This document shows, one piece after another, positions 59,870 through 64,000 of a DNA stretch of 64,000 bases (position 1 is its first letter; each line of letters opens with the position of its first letter). The notes beneath the pieces were generated by a model that did not search any database, was not told where the DNA came from, and saw only the letters and a program-made list of their open reading frames with translations. Both the position numbers and the translations under genes were made by a program. The DNA is from 13-2-20CM-66-19 sp963824395 (GTDB taxonomy: Bacteria; Pseudomonadota; Gammaproteobacteria; Steroidobacterales; Steroidobacteraceae): the NCBI GenBank assembly GCA_963824395.1, contig CAWGPF010000001.1:744001-808000 (forward strand), written 5' to 3'.

Positions 59870-60946
59870 TTAAGCTGCGCCCGGCGGCGCGGCGCCAGCA
59901 TCTTCTGGAGATGATGCGCGCCCGCGTTCCGAGCGGTCATGCTCTTCCAAAAAAGTCATAACCGCCTGACATAGCTCGCGCGTCCCCTCTCCGGTGACGC
60001 CGGAGATGAGGAAGTGCGGTCCCTGGTAGCGTAGCGCGCGCACGATGTGGCGCGCCTTCTTGTCGGCCTCCGCCGCCGGCAGCAGGTCCTTCTTATTGAT
60101 CACGAGCCAGCGCGGCTTGGCAGCCAGCTCTTTGCTGAATTTCTTGAGCTCACCGGCGATCGCCCGCGCATCCTTCACCGGGTCCGCCTCCGGGTCCGGG
60201 GGCAGCATATCCACCAGGTGCAGCAGGAGGCGGGTGCGCTGCAGATGCTTCAGGAAGCGCAGACCGAGGCCGGCGCCCTCGGCGGCCCCCTCGATGAGCC
60301 CGGGGATGTCGGCCATCACGAAGCTGCGGTGCTCTCCGACGTCTACCACGCCCAGATTCGGGTACAGCGTCGTGAAGGGATAGTCTGCGATCTTCGGGCG
60401 CGCCGCGGATACCGCGCTGATGAGGGTCGACTTGCCGGCGTTCGGCAGCCCGAGGAGGCCGACGTCCGCGATCACCTTGAGTTCGAACTCCAGCGCGCGC
60501 TTCTCCCCCGGGAGCCCGGGCCCGTACTGGCGCGGTGAGCGGTTGGTGCTGGATTTGAAGCGCTGGTTGCCCCAGCCGCCCTTGCCGCCGCGCGCCACCA
60601 GGAGCTCCTCGCCGTCGCGGGTGAGGTCGCCCAGCACCTCCTGGGTCTCGGCGTCGCGCACCACCGTGCCGATCGGCACCGGCACGTAGAGATCGGCGCC
60701 CCCGTGCCCGGTGCAGTCATTGGCGCTGCCGGGCTCACCGTGGCCCGCCTTGAAGGTGCGCTCGATGCGAAAGTCCGCGAGCGTGTTGATCCCGGAGGCG
60801 GCCCTCAGATACACACTCCCCCCCTTGCCGCCGTCCCCGCCGTCCGGGCCGCCAAAGGGCACGAACTTCTCGCGCCGGAAACTGGTGCTGCCGCGGCCCC
60901 CGTTCCCGGCCTGCACGCGCGTCTTGGCTTCGTCGACGAATTTCAT
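59870..60946 (-). CDS. obgE: Obg GTPase
   Basis: A 358-residue protein. The glycine-rich N-terminal domain (AGNGGRGSTSFRREKFVPFG) is followed by the GTPase with P-loop LGLPNAGKSTLIS, G3 DIPGLIEGA and G4 NKKD. It acts on the large ribosomal subunit and stress responses. It starts at ATG 60946, 25 bases after a terminator that follows rpmA, so it is expressed through read-through or from an unrecognised promoter. The C-terminal tail (about 20 residues) is Ala/Gly/Pro-rich and short. Confidence 0.98.
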   Translation of the reverse strand: MKFVDEAKTRVQAGNGGRGSTSFRREKFVPFGGPDGGDGGKGGSVYLRAASGINTLADFRIERTFKAGHGEPGSANDCTGHGGADLYVPVPIGTVVRDAETQEVLGDLTRDGEELLVARGGKGGWGNQRFKSSTNRSPRQYGPGLPGEKRALEFELKVIADVGLLGLPNAGKSTLISAVSAARPKIADYPFTTLYPNLGVVDVGEHRSFVMADIPGLIEGAAEGAGLGLRFLKHLQRTRLLLHLVDMLPPDPEADPVKDARAIAGELKKFSKELAAKPRWLVINKKDLLPAAEADKKARHIVRALRYQGPHFLISGVTGEGTRELCQAVMTFLEEHDRSERGRASSPEDAGAAPPGAA

Positions 60947-60970
60947 GGGCTTCAGACTCTAGCGCAAACA

Positions 60971-60998
60971 AAAACCCCGGCGCGCGGGCCGGGGTTTT
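60971..60998 (-). terminator. Rho-independent terminator after rpmA
   Basis: Read on the minus strand, AAAACCCCGGC pairs with GCCGGGG followed by TTTTTGTTTG: a strong GC stem with a U-rich tail. It follows the rplU-rpmA transcript by 34 bases. The flanking A and T runs mean it could also work in the other direction. obgE begins just beyond it. Confidence 0.88.
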
Positions 60999-61031
60999 CA
61001 GGAGATCTTGCCCGCCGCCGGGGGCGTGCCT

Positions 61032-61295
61032 TCAGGCCTTCTCGGGCACCACGCTCACGTACGTGCGCTGCTCGGCACCCTTCTTCTGGAACAGCACCTT
61101 GCCGGTCACCTTGGCGAACAGGGTGTGGTCGGTGCCGACACCGACGTTCGGCCCCGGGCGCACCTGGGTGCCGCGCTGGCGGATGAGGATGTTGCCGGCC
61201 AGCACCTGCTCGCCGCCGAAGCGCTTCACGCCCAGGCGCTTGGAGTGCGAATCGCGGCCGTTCTTGGTACTGCCGCCTGCCTTTTTATGTGCCAT
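61032..61295 (-). CDS. rpmA: 50S ribosomal protein L27
   Basis: An 87-residue protein, MAHKKAGGSTKNGRDSHSKR, the full-length type with no N-terminal cleavage signal. It sits near the peptidyl-transferase centre and helps place tRNA. It follows rplU after 34 bases and is followed by a clear terminator. No ribosome-binding variation of note. Confidence 0.98.
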   Translation of the reverse strand: MAHKKAGGSTKNGRDSHSKRLGVKRFGGEQVLAGNILIRQRGTQVRPGPNVGVGTDHTLFAKVTGKVLFQKKGAEQRTYVSVVPEKA

Positions 61296-61329
61296 GTCTT
61301 GAGTCCGATCTTCGCAGAGGGCCGCGCCT

Positions 61330-61644
61330 TCAGCCGGCCGAGATATCCGTGACCTTCACCTCGGTGAAGGGCTGGCGGTGGTTCTTCTGCCGCAGGTAGT
61401 GTGCGCGGCGCTTGAACTTCACGATCGAGACCTTCGGGCCCTTGCCGTGGCGCACCACGGTGGCGAGCACCTTGCCGCCCGCGAGGGTGGGCTTGCCGAG
61501 CTTCACGTCCGCCCCCTCCCCGACCAGGAGCACTTCACCGAAGGTGACGGTGGCGCCCGGCTCCGCGTCGAGCTTCTCCACGCGCAGCACGCCGTCCTTC
61601 GTCACCCGATACTGTTTTCCGCCCGTGGCGATGACCGCGTACAT
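61330..61644 (-). CDS. rplU: 50S ribosomal protein L21
   Basis: A 104-residue protein starting MYAVIATGGKQYRVTKDGVL, with the family C-terminus RRAHYLRQKNHRQPFTEVKV. The start is ATG 61644; longer frames upstream have no similarity. It is first in the rplU-rpmA unit and has an almost ideal sigma-70 promoter upstream. Confidence 0.98.
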   Translation of the reverse strand: MYAVIATGGKQYRVTKDGVLRVEKLDAEPGATVTFGEVLLVGEGADVKLGKPTLAGGKVLATVVRHGKGPKVSIVKFKRRAHYLRQKNHRQPFTEVKVTDISAG

Positions 61645-61684
61645 AGTCGTATATAGAGGAATGGGGGTTACGGAAAGGCCGCGC

Positions 61685-61713
61685 ATTCTACTGGCGCACC
61701 CTTCCCCGGTCAA
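61685..61713 (-). promoter_or_regulatory. Sigma-70 promoter of rplU-rpmA
   Basis: On the minus strand TTGACC (61713-61708) and TAGAAT (61690-61685) are exactly 17 bases apart. Transcription would start near 61678, about 35 bases before the rplU ATG. This is the best promoter match in the window. Confidence 0.75.
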
Positions 61714-61835
61714 ACGGCGTTTTCCCCAAAAGTAACAATTACTTAGACATCCCCCGGGGCAATCGTTCCCCCGCCGGCATCCATTTCTCCAAAACCACCC
61801 GGGTCGGCTACGATGCGTAGGCCGCCATACGACCC

Positions 61836-62843
61836 ATGAACGCATCACTCTCAGAGCAACGCCTGCCGCCGGCCCTGTCGCTGACGGAGATCCGTGCCCT
61901 GGTCCAGGCGGACCTGCGGGCGGTGGATGCGGTGATCCGCTCGCGCCTCAAGAGCGCCGTGCCGCTGGTCGATCAGATTGCCGAGCACATCATCTCGGGC
62001 GGGGGCAAGCGCCTGCGCCCCACGCTCGTGGTGCTGGCCGCCCGCGCCTGCCGCATCGAGGACGACGCCCACGTCGAAGCCGCAGCTTTCATCGAGTTCA
62101 TCCACACCGCGACGCTGTTGCACGATGACGTGGTCGACGGCTCCTCGCTGCGACGCGGCCGGGACACCGCCAACCGCGTGTTCGGCAACCAGGCGAGCGT
62201 CCTGGTCGGCGATTTCGTCTACTCGCGCGCCTTCCAGATGATGGCTGCGCTCGGGCGCCAGAGCGTCATGGAAGTGATGGCGCAAGCGACCAACGTGATC
62301 GCCGAGGGCGAAGTGCTGCAGCTGATGAACGCCCGCGACCCGGACACCACCGAGGAGCGCTACCTCGAGGTGATCTACCGCAAGACTGCGATGCTGTTCG
62401 AGGCGGGCGCGGAAGTGGCCGCGATCCTCGCCGGCGCCCGAGCCGAGCTGCGCCGCTCGCTGGCCGCCTACGGGCGCCATCTCGGCACCGCCTACCAGCT
62501 GGTGGACGACGTGCTCGATTACCGCTCCAACCCTAAGGAGCGCGGCAAGAATCTCGGCGATGACCTGGCCGAGGGCAAGCCGACGCTGCCGCTGATTTAT
62601 GCCCTGAAGAACGGCAATGAGACGCAGCGCGCCGCGATCCGCGAGGCTATCAAGCGCGGCGGTCTTGCGCAGCTGGAGCCGGTAATCGCCGCGATCGATG
62701 CCACCGGGGGCCTTGAGTACGCCGCCGAACTTGCAAGGCAGCAGTCCGAGGCCGCCATCCGCGCCCTTGCCGAACTTGGCGACTCCCCCTACAAGGCGGG
62801 TCTCGTCGCGCTCGCGCGCTTCGCAGTCGAGCACTCCACTTAA
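61836..62843 (+). CDS. ispB: Polyprenyl (octaprenyl-type) diphosphate synthase
   Basis: A 335-residue trans-prenyl synthase. The first aspartate-rich motif is LLHDDVVDGSSLRRG (DDxxD), the second YQLVDDVLDYRS, with SGGGKRLRP and KTAMLFEAGAEVAA between. Small residues before the first motif indicate a long product, the ubiquinone side chain, consistent with the gene's usual place opposite rplU. It starts at ATG 61836. The final chain length cannot be read from sequence. Confidence 0.95.
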   Translation: MNASLSEQRLPPALSLTEIRALVQADLRAVDAVIRSRLKSAVPLVDQIAEHIISGGGKRLRPTLVVLAARACRIEDDAHVEAAAFIEFIHTATLLHDDVVDGSSLRRGRDTANRVFGNQASVLVGDFVYSRAFQMMAALGRQSVMEVMAQATNVIAEGEVLQLMNARDPDTTEERYLEVIYRKTAMLFEAGAEVAAILAGARAELRRSLAAYGRHLGTAYQLVDDVLDYRSNPKERGKNLGDDLAEGKPTLPLIYALKNGNETQRAAIREAIKRGGLAQLEPVIAAIDATGGLEYAAELARQQSEAAIRALAELGDSPYKAGLVALARFAVEHST

Positions 62844-62869
62844 GCTTTGAGCGGCCGCACGGCGCCGCA

Positions 62870-62899
62870 TTGCCGCGTCCGCGCTCCTGCCTCTAGACT
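62870..62899 (+). promoter_or_regulatory. Candidate promoter for the amidohydrolase gene
   Basis: TTGCCG (62870-62875) and TAGACT (62894-62899) are 18 bases apart. Transcription would start near 62906, about 22 bases before the ATG at 62928. Moderate match only. Confidence 0.4.
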
Positions 62900-62927
62900 G
62901 CGCCACCGTACATCCCCGGACGCAGCC

Positions 62928-64000
62928 ATGACAATTAACAAGAAGTCCCTCCTCGCGTTCGCGCTGCCTGGCCTGCTCGCGTGCGCCCTCAGCGCCGGCC
63001 TCTTCTCAGGCGCTGCGGCCGCCGCGGACGCTGCGCCCGAGGAGACCATCGCCCTGAAGGCTGCGCACGTGTTCGACGGGACCGGCACCACACTCAAGGA
63101 GGGCGCTGTCGTCATCGTGCAGGGCGGGCGCATCGTCGCCGTCGGCACGTCCATCCCCGCCGGCGCGCGCGTGATCGACCTCGGTGACGCCACGCTCCTG
63201 CCCGGCTTCATCGATGCCCACACGCATCTCACCATGGAGTTCGAGAAGGACTATTACCACTACGTCTACTCGCGGATCATGCGGTTTCCCGCCGAGCAGG
63301 CCCTGTACGGGGCGCTCTACGCGCGCCGCACCCTGGAGGCCGGCTTCACCACCGTGCGCAATGTCGGCGCCGACGATTTCGTCGACGTCGGCCTGCGCAA
63401 TGCCATCAATGCCGGTGTCACCGTGGGTCCGCGCATGCTGACCGCCGTGCATGGCATCGGCTCCCCGGGCGGGCATTTCGATGACTACCCGTTCCCGCCG
63501 CAGCGCGTGAAGCCGGAGGGTCCCATCGAGGGCATCTGCAGCGGGCCGGAGGAATGCCGCGAGGCGGTGCGCTACCAGATGAAGTGGGGTGCGGACGTCA
63601 TCAAGATCGCCGCGAGCGGCGGGGTGCTGTCGGAGTCCGACCCGGTCGACGTGCCGCAGCTCACCCCCGAGGAACTGAGCGCCATCGTCACCGAGGCGCA
63701 CAAGTGGAACCGCAAGGTCGCCGCGCACTGCCACGGCGATGCGGCCGCGCGGCTCGCGATCGCCGCCGGGGTCGACTCGATCGAGCACGGCAGTTTCCTG
63801 ACCGAGGACACCCTCAAGATCATGAAGGCCAAGGGCGTGTGGCTCGTGCCGACCCGCATGGCCGTTTACTGGGTCAACAAGCAGGTCGACAACTACCCGC
63901 CGAAGATCGCCGCCAAGGCGCGCGCCGCCTACGCGGCCCACGAGAAGATGTTCCGCACCGCGCTGCGCGTGGGCGTGCCGATCGCCTTCGGCACCGATGC
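62928..64000 (+). CDS. Exported amidohydrolase family protein (3' end cut by window)
   Basis: The frame is open from ATG 62928 to the edge, 357 codons. A signal peptide (LLAFALPGLLACALSAGLFS, with a Cys in the middle of the hydrophobic stretch) leads to an amidohydrolase: LLPGFIDAHTHLTME gives the first two metal His, VIKIAASGG the carboxylated Lys, AAHCHGDAAAR the third metal His, SIEHGSFL the fourth, and FGTD near the cut, the metal Asp. All five ligands of the subtype I binuclear site are seen. It resembles imidazolonepropionase-like/Xaa-Pro dipeptidase proteins of the periplasm; substrate unknown. It lies 84 bases after ispB. Confidence 0.9.
   Translation, partial: MTINKKSLLAFALPGLLACALSAGLFSGAAAAADAAPEETIALKAAHVFDGTGTTLKEGAVVIVQGGRIVAVGTSIPAGARVIDLGDATLLPGFIDAHTHLTMEFEKDYYHYVYSRIMRFPAEQALYGALYARRTLEAGFTTVRNVGADDFVDVGLRNAINAGVTVGPRMLTAVHGIGSPGGHFDDYPFPPQRVKPEGPIEGICSGPEECREAVRYQMKWGADVIKIAASGGVLSESDPVDVPQLTPEELSAIVTEAHKWNRKVAAHCHGDAAARLAIAAGVDSIEHGSFLTEDTLKIMKAKGVWLVPTRMAVYWVNKQVDNYPPKIAAKARAAYAAHEKMFRTALRVGVPIAFGTD

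Noticed and set aside
59818..59958. A 46-codon frame starting MNANDKVRIPVPV after rpsT
   Set aside because: It overlaps the obgE end in antisense, has no clear ribosome-binding site and no likeness to a known small protein.

Overview
The window reads as ordinary chromosome of a high-GC gammaproteobacterium. Almost every gene is a housekeeping gene in a gammaproteobacterial arrangement: hda / CDP-alcohol transferase / DUF2066 opposite purM-purN-DUF3108; apbC ... metG-rnfB-nth; ribF-ileS-lspA-ispH opposite rpsT; rplU-rpmA-obgE opposite ispB. The strong GC third-position bias, the gene set and the style of the proteins suggest a Nevskiales/Steroidobacterales/Xanthomonadales-like lineage. That placement is an inference from gene content, because there is no rRNA in the window. 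Genes are tightly packed, and many neighbours overlap by 4 bases (ATGA, GTGA or TTGA), so translational coupling is probably common.

Layout. 1-3.5 kb: end of proS, a lytic transglycosylase, and gamma-glutamyltransferase with acylphosphatase. 3.6-9 kb: WrbA-like flavoprotein, then the hda and purMN neighbourhood. 9-19.1 kb: a two-domain type dCTP deaminase and the Mrp/ApbC Fe-S carrier, then a three-gene block (HEAT-repeat Ser/Thr kinase plus two PilT-family ATPases), then metG and a short RnfB. 19.3-25.5 kb is a decayed patch: a frameshifted quinone-oxidoreductase pseudogene, intact nth and a DUF1841 gene, and a roughly 4 kb multiply frameshifted inner-membrane protein pseudogene. 25.6-31.5 kb: the pyruvate dehydrogenase operon aceE-aceF-lpdA. 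31.6-37.5 kb: an M17 aminopeptidase-pyrC-rnt run, YbjQ, grxD, DUF1289, a four-helix membrane protein and nadC.

37.5-47.1 kb is the most accessory-looking part: a GAF-PAS-PAS-GGDEF-EAL protein, an acyltransferase, a cytochrome P450 translationally coupled to a fatty-acyl-AMP ligase/acyl-carrier fusion, a Fur/Irr-type regulator, tRNA-Thr(CGT), and an epimerase with a family 2 glycosyltransferase. 47.5-54.1 kb: an RND efflux pair, a lipid A-type acyltransferase, and an outer-membrane barrel with an N-terminal heme c motif. 54.1-64 kb: ispH-lspA-ileS-ribF, rpsT, obgE-rpmA-rplU, ispB and the start of a secreted amidohydrolase.

No transposase, integrase, phage gene, CRISPR array or rRNA was seen. 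The best candidates for something undescribed are the kinase-PilT-PilT block, the P450/acyl-AMP ligase-ACP pair, and the heme-bearing outer-membrane barrel with a strongly dyad-symmetric leader upstream.
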